From: Wuchereria bancrofti
Lineage: Eukaryota; Nematoda; Chromadorea; Rhabditida; Onchocercidae
Assembly: GCA_005281725.1 (NCBI GenBank)
Contig: SSBO01000012.1
Coordinates: 12,302,383-12,366,382, forward strand
Direction: 5' to 3'
DNA length: 64,000 nt
In this document: piece after piece, positions 36,740 through 51,300 of the stretch
How positions within the stretch are numbered: the stretch's first letter is position 1
How the letters are laid out: each line of letters opens with the position of its first letter
Program-made: the position numbers and the translations under genes
Notes under the pieces: generated by a model
Databases searched by the model: none
What the model was told of the DNA's origin: nothing
The model's input: only the letters and a program-made list of their open reading frames with translations

Positions 36740-39115
36740 ATTATATTCGTAATACTATATATCATTCTGAACCATAATAATTATTCGTAATACTCATACA
36801 TTATTTCGAATCATGATAGTTATTCGTAATACTCATACATTATTTTGAATCATGATAATTATTCGTAATACTCATACATTATTTCGAATCATGATAGTTA
36901 TTCGTAATACTCATACATTATTTTGAATCATGATAATTATTCGTAATACTCATACATTATTTTGAATCATGATAATTATTCGTAATACTCATACATTATT
37001 TCGAATCATGATAGTTATTCGTAATACTCATACATTATTTTGAATCATGATAATTATTCGTAATACTCATACATTATTTTGAATCATGATAATTATTCGT
37101 AATACTCATACATTATTTCGAATCATGATAGTTATTCGTAATACTCATACATTATTTTGAATCATGATAATTATTCGTAATACTCATACATTATTTTGAA
37201 TCATGATAATTATTCGTAATACTCATACATTATTTTGAATCATGATAATTATTCGTAATACTCATACATTATTTTGAATCATGATAATTATTCGTAATAC
37301 TCATACATTATTTTGAATCATGATAATTATTCGTAATACTCATACATTATTTTGAATCATGATAATTATTCGTAATACTCATACATTATTTCGAATCATG
37401 ATAGTTATTCGTAATACTCATACATTATTTTGAATCATGATAATTATTCGTAATACTCATACATTATTTTGAATCATGATAATTATTCGTAATACTCATA
37501 CATTATTTTGAATCATGATAATTATTCGTAATACTCATACATTATTTCGAATCATGATAATTATTCGTAATACTCATACATTATTTCGAATCATGATAGT
37601 TATTCGTAATACTCATACATTATTTTGAATCATGATAATTATTCGTAATACTCATACATTATTTCGAATCATGATAATTATTCGTAATACTCATACATTA
37701 TTTTGAATCATGATAATTATTCGTAATACTCATACATTATTTTGAATCATGATAATTATTCGTAATACTCATACATTATTTCGAATCATGATGGTTATTC
37801 GTAATACTCATACATTATTTTGAATCATGATAATTATTCGTAATACTCATACATTATTTCGAATCATGATAGTTATTCGTAATACTCATACATTATTTTG
37901 AATCATGATAATTATTCGTAATACTCATACATTATTTCGAATCATGATATCGAATCATGATAGTTATTCGTAATACTCATACATTATTTTGAATCATGAT
38001 AATTATTCGTAATACTCATACATTATTTCGAATCATGATAGTTATTCGTAATACTCATACATTATTTTGAATCATGATAATTATTCGTAATACTCATACA
38101 TTATTTTGAATCATGATAATTATTCGTAATACTCATACATTATTTTGAATCATGATAATTATTCGTAATACTCATACATTATTTTGAATCATGATAATTA
38201 TTCGTAATACTCATACATTATTTCGAATCATGATAGTTATTCGTAATACTCATACATTATTTTGAATCATGATAATTATTCGTAATACTCATACATTATT
38301 TTGAATCATGATAATTATTCGTAATACTCATACATTATTTTGAATCATGATAATTATTCGTAATACTCATACATTATTTCGAATCATGATAATTATTCGT
38401 AATACTCATACATTATTTCGAATCATGATAGTTATTCGTAATACTCATACATTATTTTGAATCATGATAATTATTCGTAATACTCATACATTATTTCGAA
38501 TCATGATAATTATTCGTAATACTCATACATTATTTTGAATCATGATAATTATTCGTAATACTCATACATTATTTTGAATCATGATAATTATTCGTAATAC
38601 TCATACATTATTTCGAATCATGATGGTTATTCGTAATACTCATACATTATTTTGAATCATGATAATTATTCGTAATACTCATACATTATTTCGAATCATG
38701 ATAGTTATTCGTAATACTCATACATTATTTTGAATCATGATAATTATTCGTAATACTCATACATTATTTCGAATCATGATAGTTATTCGTAATACTCATA
38801 CATTATTTTGAATCATGATAATTATTCGTAATACTCATACATTATTTCGAATCATGATAGTTATTCGTAATACTCATACATTATTTTGAATCATGATAAT
38901 TATTCGTAATACTCATACATTATTTCGAATCATGATAGTTATTCGTAATACTCATACATTATTTTGAATCATGATAATTATTCGTAATACTCATATATTA
39001 TTCTGGATCATGACAATTATTCGTAATACTCACACATTATTCTGAATCGTGATAAATATTCGTGATACCCAACATCATTCTGAATCATAATAATCATTCG
39101 TGACACTTGTACTTT
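36740..39115 (+). repeat. 39-base minisatellite, about 60 units, with higher-order structure
   Basis: The unit is 39 bases: ttattcgtaatactcataca then ttattttgaatcatgataa. Two main forms alternate. One reads ttttgaatcatgataatt and the other tttcgaatcatgatagtt, with two linked substitutions; rarer mixtures (tcg...taatt, tcg...tggtt) also occur. The order of forms from about 37389 repeats from about 38221, 832 bases later, including the rare mixtures. Near 37949 one unit carries an extra 13 bases (tcgaatcatgata). Units at both ends (before about 36785 and after about 38990) are diverged, as expected for an array that homogenises from the middle. Each unit contains the palindrome atcatgat. Confidence 0.97.
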
Positions 39116-41120
39116 ATAAGTATCAAAATAATCTAAGAACATTCCTTTTCACATTTCTTCTATTAATTAATACATAATCAGCAAATTAAGACAAAATTCA
39201 AATTTTCAGTTAATTAATCAATTTAATTTAATCGAAGTCTGTCACTTTGATTCATCTTAAATTGATCAAATTAGTGAAATAATTTTAAAATGAAATGTTT
39301 ACTTAATATAATGAAATGTATGCCTAATATATAATAGATCATAAAATAAATAACATCCGAATAAAAATTAAACGTGCAATTTGAAGATCTATCAATTAAC
39401 ACCTTGTTATTATTTAAATAAATTTTCCTTCTATATTTTTTACATGAACAATATTTTTTTCAGATCATAAAATTCTCACTCCTCCTCTCTTCTTCTCTCA
39501 ATCTACTCTATCTCTCATCTATATAAGCCAAATTTATGCAAATGACAATTTAAACAAATTGAGAAGAAATTCAAACATAAATTCCAATAGTTTTTCTTCT
39601 TTCAAAGTTTGTTGCACTCTTTTTTCATCGCAATTTTTTATCAATATGAAAATTTTTTCACATACTTGTTTGAGAGAATATTGAAAAATTACTGCAAAAT
39701 TAATATATTTTTGATTACTTTTATGAGCAATTTAAATTTGATTGTTTGTTTATTATTTTGTACTTTGTTTATTTTGTTTGCTCATGTTATATTTTATTTA
39801 TTTTGTCTGATTATTTTCACTTTAGACTTCATTTTTTTGTTTGTTTATTCGGTTGCCTATTTGTTTGTTTGTTCTGTCTTCTTGTTTGTTTCATTTGTTT
39901 ATTTGTTCCATTTGTCTAATTATCTGAAAACTTTCTCTAATACCTCTTTGCTATTTCTCTTTCTCTAAATATCTTTTTCACATAGTTTATCTTTTTCTTT
40001 ATTCCAGTAATTTTGCCATTTCTTACTCTAACTTCGCCATCTTATTTATTTATATTTGTGAATTATTCGATTACTTTTTTTTCAAATTTACAATAATTTA
40101 TAAAAATCAATGGTTTCAATTAACAAATGGAGACGAATTCATTTAAATTAGTTTAAATTAAAAATTATGGGAAATAAGTTTACCTTAATTATTGGGTATA
40201 TTTGTTGATATTTAATTAATTGCTGCGAGAAATTGAATGATTGAATGAAAGTTTTCTATTATTGAAATGTTATTTAAAATTGAAATGTTATTTCTAAATT
40301 TGTAAGATATTTACAAATATAACAACAATAAATTTGCTTTTCAATGACAATTTTCCACTTCGTTGAATTCAATTGTAATGAAATCAGGACGTATCGTTTG
40401 CTCCAATAATAAAAATTTTCATCCGTAGTACTATTATTAATATGAATTCATGTATTGATAATATTTTTGAATTAAATGTTATTTTTTGAAAGTTGGAAAA
40501 ATTTATTAAAAAATTAAAAATTAAATCATATTTTTGAACTTTGACGCATTTTTTACATTTCTAATTCAAATATTAGGTGTTAATTGTCTGAAATGTTATC
40601 GTTTGCCTCACATTTTAAAGAATTTAAAAACTTTAGCAGCCTTCTTTTTTTCGTTCAAAAAATAACTGTCTAGTAAATAATCTCTTCTCTCGTTTGCTAT
40701 CATTTTAACAATTTTAAAACAAGCTTAATATATTCGTCACTTTAGCTAGTAATATCGTTACCAGTTAACTTTCTCTAACTTTAATTAAATTCTTTTCGAA
40801 AACGAAAGAATCACATTTGTGCTATTCCGTTTTGTCGCTTTCCTTTTCCTCAATCTTTTCTATCATTTTTTTTATTATTTTTGTCAAATAGTTTTTATTT
40901 ATCTTAGATTGCACTCAATTCGGTGAGGTATTTTTTCGCATTAAAATATTTCAAATATTTTGAAATGAAAGTTTAAGCAATAAAAATTTGATATAAATAC
41001 TTTCTGATTTCAATAAATTCATTAATTTATGCAAATAATAAATGTGCGCGAAAAAAAACAAAGCAAAAAAAAAAACGTTGACAGAATTAATTTGACCTTT
41101 AATTGCTGATTGCATTTCAG
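39116..41120. other. Non-coding DNA with a T-rich TTTG-like stretch
   Basis: Between 39740 and 39910, degenerate ttgt/ttta repeats create a long hydrophobic plus-strand frame (39609-39968, 119 codons of mostly Phe/Leu/Ile/Val). Its composition is that of low-complexity DNA, not a membrane protein. Nothing else is recognised before the exon at 41121. Confidence 0.5.
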
Positions 41121-41303
41121 CAGCTTGAACAATCCTGAATCGCTAATTCAAACTAGCACAGAAAATTCGCTATTTGGCGATTACGACGAAAGAAGTTGGT
41201 TCGGCGAAAGTGGCGTGCCTAATCTGGCACGTGACCCAATCGCACAATTTCTGGCGGTGCTCCAAAAACCCCAAACAATGGGCAACCTTGAAGCCCTTAT
41301 CAG
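41121..41303 (+). CDS. Probable internal exon of an unrecognised protein gene
   Basis: Flanked by a nematode-type acceptor (gcatttcag before 41121) and a donor (atcag|gttttt at 41304). Only one of the three plus-strand frames is open across it: the first base completes a codon begun upstream and two bases are left over at the end. It encodes about 60 residues, with SLNNPESLIQTSTENSLFGD, then ERSWFGESGVPNLARDPIAQ and FLAVLQKPQTMGNLEALI. Codon use is clearly less AT-rich than the flanks, which supports coding. Its 3' phase fits the exon starting at 58199, and also two weaker candidates at 48240 and 51608, so it probably belongs to the gene ending at 60638. No upstream exon was found. The protein family is unknown to me; there is no Met start in the exon. 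Confidence 0.6.
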
Positions 41304-44300
41304 GTTTTTGTTTCACTTTTTTCTTTTTTTTTGAATTTTTATAAAATAATTTTTCTTTCTTGTACTTATCACACAAATAGACATTTATCATCAACAAATA
41401 AGTTTTCTTATCATTTTCCTCCTTCGGAATGTTTTGTTTATTTGTTTATCGTAAATAGAAAACCAAGATTCTATTTATTTCATTTTTTCCTAAAAAAAGG
41501 AAAAAAACAGATTTTAATGAATTGAAAAATGATTGTCCAACATTAACTACCAGTCACAGACAACTGAGTTAATAAATGATCTGTTGTTTTCAAATTCTAA
41601 GGATTATTGCAAATGACAGTTTAAACATTTTCAAAATTACATCTGTTTGAAAAAAAGCAAGTTTTTTCAATTGTTTGATACAAATTTTTTTAAAAAAAAG
41701 ATTACAATTTTTTATTAAGTGGAACAGTGACAAAAATTTTGGCTCATTTGATAAATCTTTTTTTCTTTTTATCTGAACCTTAAAAATAAAATCCATACAA
41801 AAATTTTCCAATACATTTCATAAATTCTCTTTAAGTGCTTTAAAACAGCTGACAAATAGCTGTTAATAATTTTAAATGATAATTTTAAACTGACGAATTA
41901 ATTGATTGATAAATTGAATTGCACTTTCTCTTGTATTAAAATTGTTAAATTTAACGGTCTAAATAATTAATTGCTCTCTGTACTGCAGTAGAATAACTTT
42001 ATCATTTGCGATAACTATTAATCGTTCTGCGTGAAATGCGTGCGCTACTGAACAATAATATTTCGATCAATTATAAATCTGCTTTATATCTATATTGAAT
42101 TATATTTAAGATTGCTTATAGACTTAAATTTGATGCAAACTTTATAATTTCATATATTTTCTAAATTGTAACATTAACATAATATTAGAATGAATGATAA
42201 AATGATGATTGCATGCATACAGATTTGATTGCATATCAGTGTTAACTACAAACAGTGTAGTGCTTCGCATAAATAAATAAATAGCGAGGAAATCGTTAAA
42301 TAATTGAAATTTACTGGTTAATTTTTAATAGAAACTCTTTAGTGCTTCTCTATGCATAGCAATAGATTTTACATATTATTGCATTCCGGATATAGCCGGA
42401 TCACCACTTTCCTGATGATACTAATTACTTTATCCGTTTATACAAATTACTCTATTACTTTATTTGTTTTAATTATTAATTACTTTATTCGTTTTCCTTT
42501 CAGCTAAGCATTCGGTAATTAGAATGAACTTTTCTTAATTTTAATCGACTAGTGTACCGTAATAATATACTAATTTTTGGAAAATATTTTAAACAATTTC
42601 ATATTTATTTTTAATTCCATTCCAATCTTTTGTTTTCAATTTTGTTTTTAATTTCATTTTAACAATTAATCATTGCATTACATACTAGGAAGGGAAACTT
42701 CACAAAACAAATGATAATTGATGTTTGAATATATAACGTTATTAAATTAATTAAAAAATATAGTTTGCATAATTTCAAATATGATCAAAAATTATTGAAT
42801 TATTTCTGTTTTAATTTTTTTTTTGAAATTCCCATTTCATTTTTTTTGTTTTGTTTTCCTTTATGAATTGGAAAGAAAAATTGCTTTATTATCAAAATGT
42901 AACAAATGTAAGAAAAGATAGATTTGCATCATTTTGAAGGATTTGGACGGAATTAATGGAATGAACAAATGACTCATTGGTCGAAAAGATTTCAAATTTC
43001 TCTTCCATCAGATTTTTTTCTTACATGTTTCTAATAATAATAATGATAATAATAATAATAATAATGATAATAATAATAATAATGATAATAATAATAATGG
43101 AAACTTCAGTTATTCATTTTCGTTATAATAATAATAATAATTTTTAATGCTATTATTGTTGCCGTTTATTATTAATATGAATAGATTGTTAAAAAAAGTG
43201 CAACACAGAAAAATAGTCTTTGTTAAATGCAATTCAAAAGAATTTTTTCTGTTTGCCAAAAAATGACGTAAAAGTGATTTTTAAAATCTAAATCCTGGTA
43301 TAAATTAAAGGAAAGTCTGTTGTCATTAGTAATCCTATTTTAATGGTTTAAAACTTCTTGGTTAATAGTGCATGCACAAAAATGCATGCAAAATTAATGT
43401 TAAACAATTCGAAAAGAAGAAAGAGAAAATGAAAAAGATGCATTACATTACAATAAAATCTCATCAATTATTTCTCATTTTATGGCAAATTTTCACATTG
43501 ATAAATGATTTTAAAAAACGAAAGAAATAAAAGAATATGAAAAATTTCGAAAAATCTTATCTTCTGAAAAAGGAAAAACAAATAGTTACCAATTTTTTTG
43601 TTTGTTTTTGATATTATAGGAAAATAATGGAGACCTTTGAATTCGAAAAGAACTGGAATTCATTAATTTGAAATGAAATTTAAATGACTAAATTCAAGAA
43701 ATTAATAAGCAAATAACGGTAAAAACTTATTGTATTAAAGCAGTATTATTAGATGAAATTGATATAATTATATTAAATAATACATCTATATTAAATGTGT
43801 AGTAGTTAATTTTCTCAGTGAATTCTAATAGTCTAAGTTAATTGCACAATTTAATTAAACTTTTATTTATTCAAATTTACCACTTTAAAATGACTATTAC
43901 ATTCATATATTTGAGCTACTAAAAAATATTTTTTTCTGCTTTATTGCTATTGTTCTAATTAAAAAATTTTTAAATCAATTTGTTAATTTGCATCAAATTA
44001 TACAAAAATGTAAAATGATGAAATGTTTATTAAATTTTTCAAAATTGCTAAAATATTTTCAATAAATATTCCCTGATTCATATAAATACACAAATATATA
44101 TTATGTAATATATTCATACATTACTTTTTTTTCAAAGTAAAATGAAAGGAAATGATGAGAGAAAATTTGGTGAAAGCAATATTGAAGCTATTTAAATTTG
44201 AAAAATTAAATTATTGTTATTTACATGCGTAAAAATGCTTATTTTAACACTTTCTTCTTCCATCCATTATTCTTTGCTTTTTTATCAATTTCGTTCTCTT

Positions 44301-45996
44301 TTTTTTTCTTTTAATAAACATTTCAATTTCCTACCAATTCAATATAATTATCATTCAATTTACTATAATTTATAAAAATTAAATATATATATATATATAT
44401 GTATTTCATCTATTTAGCACTTTTTTGATAATCATTTCAATTTCATATCAACATATTATAATGTATAGAAATATAAATTATACTAAATTGAATGAATTAT
44501 TATTTATGTATATATAAAAAATTTATTATTTATGAATTATTATTTATGTGTATTACAAAAATTATTATTTATGTATATATGTACATAACTTTCAATTTGT
44601 GATATTAAATCACTTATATGACAAGAAAGATAAAGAGGAATTAATATCAAAACTTAATTAAATAAATCTTTCCTTTAGATCAATAATTCCTTTTCTCTTC
44701 ATTCATTTTCATTCTTTCTATTAAATAAATTGAATAAATATATTCATTTCCGCTTCATAAATAACACTATTTTGCATATATTTACCATTGTTTGCATAAT
44801 TTTTTCGTATCTTTTATTCATTTCTTTATTACATTTTTTATTTTACTGTCATTTTTTATGATTTCATATTTAATTCAATGAAATATAATTAATAATTTGT
44901 TAATTTATTACCATTTTATTCTTTTTTTATATTAAATAAATTTTTATATTATTTATCACATTTGCTTCATTTTATTTCTTACTTTTTTTATTTTTTAACC
45001 ATGATTAATAATTACTTACGTTTAAATATAACTTATTTGCATTTTTCAAAAAAAAAGGAAAAAATATAAAATTTACTTTCAAAAGAAGAAAAAATCAATA
45101 AAAATTGTGAAATGTTTGAAGTAATATAAATGTGATATTGAAATAACAGAATGTAATAGAATCAAGAATAGTAGTTAACAAGATATCTGCTCTACGACAA
45201 TCTTATGATCAATCTTTCCTCATTATGCAAATTCATTATTAATATTACTATTTTTTTAAATTGCCATTATTCAATTCATTCGCTGTAATCGCTAATATAC
45301 TATTATCAAGTCATTTACGCTTAACATTTTGACGCTTCGATAATAACAAATTTATTATGCATTAGCCTTATTGCTTATCTGTTGGCTAATTCTATTTTAT
45401 GATTGTGTTTCATTTCAAATTAAATCGATTCATTAAGAAATGAGAAAAGCAAAAGAAATTTTATTCTTTTCTCTTAACTCCTACAAGTTATACCTATCTT
45501 TTACTTTTATTTGTCATTTGTTATTACTATTATTTATTAGTCTCTTATTAGTCTCATATATTTTTTTTAAAGTGTCACTCAATTAAATATTTTATTATCA
45601 GTTTATTAATTGTTCTATTAATCATTATTAATCGTACTATTATCATTTTAATTAATAACAATTATTATTGCTCTTATCATCATTATTATTACTGTTATTT
45701 ATTAGCCTCATATTTTTATATTGTTTGATTAACATATTAAAATAATACAAATAATCAAATAGTATAAAAATATAAATAATTAATTGGCGGAGAAATGATA
45801 CTATCAATATTGATTGATAGATCAATAGTAAACACACATATTTCTTATATATACTTTTTTAAATAGTAGTCCTATAATTACCACTGGGATAAAAGTGGAT
45901 TTAAATAAATGCAGTAATAAATAATAATAGCAGCAATTATTATTAAAATTGGCAATAACAGTAATTAGTAATAACAGCAATGAGAATGACAATAAC

Positions 45997-46036
<40 letters not shown>

Positions 46037-48239
46037 TGACAATTGCAATAACAACAATGTTAAAATAGCAATCGGAAATGTGTAAAAAATATAAATAATC
46101 AAATAATAAAGTAGCGAAGAAATTTTTGAATGAGCAATATTAAATTGCCGAATTGTTACTTTACACCTCTTATTTCTCACTAAATATTATTTAATTTACT
46201 TCTCAATATCTATTTTCATTCTTATTTCTCGATACTATTTGTTATTTAAATTAGCTTTCAAAATTTTGGTGCTATCGTTGACGGGACTATTACAAAAACG
46301 ATCACCGTATTTCTCCTAAACTAAAATTCACAGTCATATTGATTTTTGATCGATTAGAGCATACTTTCAAAGAGTGTCACATTTTTGATGTGTAAAAATT
46401 TGCGTACACTGATATATGTATGCATTTGGGAAATGACATATAAATATCTGTTAAAAAAAAAACGAAAAAAATGCAATCTCATTTGTTGCAACGGACGTAA
46501 AAGATGCGTGCACGTTCAGCTGACATTTGTAAGCAAAGTTTATTTTTTGTTATATAAAACTAAAACTTATATTAGCAACGATTTTCAAATATTTATTTTA
46601 TTTATTTTTTGTAGTAGAAGAGAATAAAATTAGGTAAGAATATCAGTAAGAATAAAATTACGATAGAATATGTCTTAAAAAAACAGGCCATTGCTAATTA
46701 CTAATTACTGACAGCTTAATTTGGATTTAATTTAAATAAAGCAATAATTTTTACTGTGCTATAAAAATTTATCATTTTCTTATTCCGATTTGTTTTTAAA
46801 ATCTTGAAAAAATTATTGAAATGTTGTCACAAACAAAATATTTCCTATTTTAATCAAACATTTAAACAAAATATTTTTTTCAATTCTTTTCATTTCTTCT
46901 TTTCTACCACATTTAATTAATTATCCAATTACAGAAAGAAAGGAATGAAAGGTTCATCGTACCTTTCCATATTTAATTTATATTCTTGCAAAAAAGTGAA
47001 TAGTTAAAATGATGGAAATGATTTTCAACATAAGATAAATTTTCATTTTATCAGTTCACTTATATCTTATTAATATATAAAGTTTTTCATTTAATTTTAA
47101 GGGATTAAGTAAAATTTTGCTTTACTATAATTTTTCATTTCTTTTTTCAATTTTAATAAAATTTAAAACGATAAAATGTCTAAAATGCAATGTAATTATG
47201 AAAATAAAAATAAGTTACAGTTTGTTAAAAAAGCACATTATCTTTAATTTTAACTATTTCAAATATAAACTGCAAAGTTTTAAGTTAATATGCCATAATT
47301 TGAATAATAATTTAAATTAATTAGATAATAATTGTATGTAAGCCTTACTAACTGTTAAATTATTAGCACTATTATAATTTATTATAACTTATATCGTTTA
47401 AGTAAAAAAGTAAATGTAAGAATATTATCGTATTTTTTCTGGATTAAAAAATAGAATAAAGTTTTACAATTAAAAGTAACAAATTTAAATTTCATATAAT
47501 AAGTATTATATGTGAGGAAAATTTAAACATTAACTGAAAATTTCAATGATAAAATTTTAAATAACAAAAATATTTAATAACAGCGATTGATTACCGCATT
47601 TTTTCAGCGATAAGGCATAAAAATTTAGTCATAAAATATGCATAAAATTGATTTATTTTATGATAAGTAAATTTTAATTACGATAAGATTAATGAAGCAA
47701 TTGTTGTTATACGGTAAAAAAAATGTGCATAATCTATCTTATTATCTCTTCATCGTTTCACTTATCAATCGCTTCTCCATCATGTCAGTTCAATTCTAAA
47801 TTTCATTCCGTTTAAGAAGACAAAATTCGAACATGCATTAACTATGATTTCCCGATTTTCTCTTTGAGTTTTGTTAGCAATTTTAATAACCAGCGCTGTT
47901 TACATCACAATATACATATAGAAAAATTTTTATACGTTTAGTTTAGAAAAGCTTATTTAAGGTATGAAATTTCTATTAAATCTAGAAAATTTAGTTTTAG
48001 AAAATTTGTTACATTTATGATTTTTCATTAATGAAATCCGAAAAGTCTATCTCATTCAGATATATGAGAATTTAGAATTCTTTTAATTATTATTTAAACT
48101 GCTTTCTGTCCTCATTTAAAATTTTTTTAACTTTTCGAATAAATTATAAAAATAAAGCCTAAAGTTTTCGTCCTCCTTTTTTTTGTGTTTCATCAAAAAA
48201 TTTTAGGTGTGAAAGCTTCAATTTTTGATAATTTTACAG
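41304..48239. other. Intronic or intergenic AT-rich DNA with triplet repeats
   Basis: Contains imperfect (TAA)n tracts at 43032-43098 and 43124-43140, a (TA)n tract at 44382-44400, and a perfect (AAT)n tract at about 45996-46035. A GC-enriched patch at 46253-46324 has two open plus-strand frames of about 23 codons (one with FQNFGAIVDGTITKTITVFL) but no clear splice sites. No other gene-like feature. Confidence 0.55.
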
Positions 48240-48309
48240 GATAAGGATGATTCTCTCTGAAAGCGGAAATGATGTTCCGCCACCACTTGAGGCCTCTTAT
48301 ATTATCTAG
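48240..48309 (+). CDS. Candidate terminal exon in a GC-enriched patch (doubtful)
   Basis: Follows an acceptor-like site (attttacag at 48231-48239). The only open plus frame starts after one base and reads IRMILSESGNDVPPPLEASY, two more residues and a TAG at 48307. The first base would complete the codon left open by the exon at 41121-41303, so it could be an alternative 3' end of that transcript. The minus strand is equally open: an ATG at 48312 gives 39 codons (with RGLKWWRNIISAFRENHPYP) ending at 48193. The patch stands out in composition, but strand and role are uncertain. Confidence 0.25.
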
Positions 48310-48362
48310 CATTGCAAGTCCTTTTTAAAATGATTTATTAAAAAAAAAAAAAAAAGCATTGC
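48308..48362 (+). repeat. Short poly-A tract flanked by an 8-base direct repeat
   Basis: agcattgc occurs at 48308-48315 and 48355-48362. The DNA between them ends in an uninterrupted run of 16 or more A. This is the layout of a tiny retroposed insert with a target-site duplication, although 8 bases could match by chance. Confidence 0.35.
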
Positions 48363-51300
48363 CCAAATTCTTATTGCATCCTACTTCTTCCTTTCTTTTT
48401 TTGCTTTCACAGATCTTTTCGTATCCTTTTTTCATCTTTTAAAGCATTCATTCGCATATTTTTGCTTAAATATAAAACGAAGTCTTAAAGTTTTTATACT
48501 TTATGGCTTATTTGCTATTTGTTAACGAATTAAAAGAATTTTTTCTTTACATACAATAAGCCTGAACGATGACATTTAATAATCGTAAAATGCTCTTTTA
48601 AATTTATTAAGAATTTTGAAGTTATATAGTAAATTAATATCTTCACATTATATAAATAAATAAATACAATTATTGAATTATCCAATATGATGAGAAAATT
48701 TCCAACAAATTTTATTACTCAATTCATTTTTTCAATCTGATAAATGTTTGTTATCTTTGTTTAACAAGCCTGGTTTATTATTATTTTTTTATTATAACAA
48801 ATAAAAATGCCAATGGAAGAATTTTTTGTAAGTTTAAATTAAAATTTTATATGAAATTAGTTCTCGTACAGAACAAACTAATGAAACTAAGCATAATTTG
48901 TTAAAAAAAANAAAAAAAACTATCAAAAATTTCTTACCGAATATTATTATTTAAAAATTCATTATAAATTTAAAAAAAAGTTTATCATAATTATCTATCA
49001 TTTGACAAAATGGATCAATTTCAAGTTAGCAATTTCATTCAAATGACCTATCAATCAGTTTAGCTTTTGATACAAATAATACTTTTGTTGCCTTTTTTTC
49101 TTTCATTCTTTTTTTTTTCACTGATTTATTTTCTAGCCCAAACTATTTCAACCACTGTTTTCTCTTTGCTGTCTTGCCTTGCTTGAAACTGATAAATTAA
49201 TGCATAATTTACAATCTTCAAACTTCACTTCTTCCTCAGTCTTACTTCAATTCTTATGGGATTAAAGCTGTAAGCAATATTTTTGATGGCCAATATTTTC
49301 CGTCTCGTTTCATTCAAATTGTTTCCATTTCGAATAAAACAAATAGTTGAAAAAAGAGAAAAAAATCATCTCCGTTAGCTGTTAATCATGTAAGAATATA
49401 ATGTAACTTTTATTATATTACAATCCTTTTTCTTACTCATAAATTTCAGTTTCTTTCAATTTATTTCATTTAATATTCTCTTTTCGTCATTCTTTTTTGT
49501 TTTTTTTTTTAAAAACAAGATAAACAAATGACAAACTTTTCATTAAAATTTTGTTTACTGATTATTTTTAGCTTTTTTTTTGTTTCACACCAATAATTTC
49601 ACAATTTTGGTTCCATTTTTTTTTTTTTTGTTTTCTCATTATCATATAATAATAAATCTTCAAATGTTAATTTCATTTTCTAAATTTGCCAAATAATAGA
49701 TTTATGTTATTTCATTTTTTATATTCTTAACCTCAAATTAATAACCGTCTATTTTAATATGATACAGAATTATTTCTAAATAGTCATATGCTACTGTTAA
49801 ATAATTTCATCTATACTACTAATATGGTTCATTCATCCTGTCTAGGATATGAATTTTGTCAACGATTGATGTCAAATAATAACAAATTCTATAAATCTTC
49901 AGAAAAATCTACCATTATCATTTCAATTCATTCATCAAACTATCAATAAAGCCTTCCTTTTTTTCTTTCATTTTTATTTCGTATTTTTAGAATCAAATAA
50001 TGCGTCATTCATTTCAAATTCATAAATCATTTCCATTTCTACCTTTGAATATTTTCATCACAAAAATCTTATACGCAATCAAATGCAAATAAATCTTTTT
50101 TACCATTTGTAAAAATGGTTAATAAATCTTTTTTTTTATTTTATTTTTTCATCTATTTTTTATTTTTACTTTTCTCTTTTTTCCTTTTTTTTTAAAATAA
50201 TTATTATTTCGTACCTTCTTCCTTGTCAGTAATAAGAAGACAGTCAATTTGTATAAGTTGAAATGATATAATTTATCAGATAGTATGTATTCCTTTGACA
50301 ACTAACATGATAACAACATTTGATTGATGAAATGGTATCTTTTTGTAATAACAGTTACACTTTATTTTATTTCTTTCTTGCCACTTTTCTTTTCTTGTTT
50401 TGGCTCATTTCTTGATATCCTCATATCCCCAGTATTTTCTTATCACAATGTCTAATTTCCCCTTTCTAAACAGCCTATCTTTACTTATCAAATCATTGTT
50501 TTTCATTCATTTATCATTTTTCTATTTAACTTATCAATAAAACAATTGAAAATAAAAAATTTTTTTCAAAAAAAAATTTCTCTAAAAAATGTTTTAATTT
50601 ACATCAAAATTTTTTTATGAATTTTCGCTACCTAAAAAATTTGTGATAAATTAAATATTATAGAAAAGATATTTGCTATTATTAAAAATTATGATAAAAA
50701 AACAAACTAAAAGTCGATAGAATTAGATGAATAGCATTCATTATCAGCTTGTATCAATTCCTTTTCAAGCAATTTTTGAAAAAAAAAACACTTCTAAATT
50801 ATATTTCATCTACCATTTCAATTTTAAAAAGAACTAATTACCATAGTGTTTGAGAATTTAAGGTAATACAACAAATAAATTTAAATAGGCATTTCGAATA
50901 GAAAATTGGAGAAAAATGTTGAAATAATTACTGATACACTTTGTTGATGGTTAATAATAATTGTCACGTATCGGATACATAACAATTATTTGTTCATACT
51001 AACTTTCTTTTTCTCTTTTTTTAAAGATCAGTAACAATTTGATGAAAGGTAAAATTAAAATTAAAAAAAGGATGGTTGTTTAGAAGAAGAAAAAATATAT
51101 AGTTAGGAAAATTACTGATTGGTTAATCTGAAAAAAATTACTGATTAGTTAATGCATAAAATTATTTCATGCTATTTTTCAACATTTTTATTTTTTTTTT
51201 TTTGCAATCTTTCCATAACGATTTTTTTCATCAATACTAATTCAATGATTTTATTAATGAATTAATTTTATATTGCCGAAAATTTTACCCAATATATTTG

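Noticed and set aside
36740..39115. CRISPR-like array
   Set aside because: Units are head-to-tail with no unique spacers; the host is eukaryotic. It is a minisatellite.
39609..39968. 119-codon hydrophobic ORF as a multi-pass membrane protein
   Set aside because: Arises from TTTG/TTTA low-complexity DNA, with no splice sites, no homologue and T-driven codon choice.
42347..42510. 51-codon ORF with a GC-richer centre (HSGYSRITTFLMIL)
   Set aside because: Most of it is TTACTTTAT-type repeated sequence; no splice signals and no homologue.
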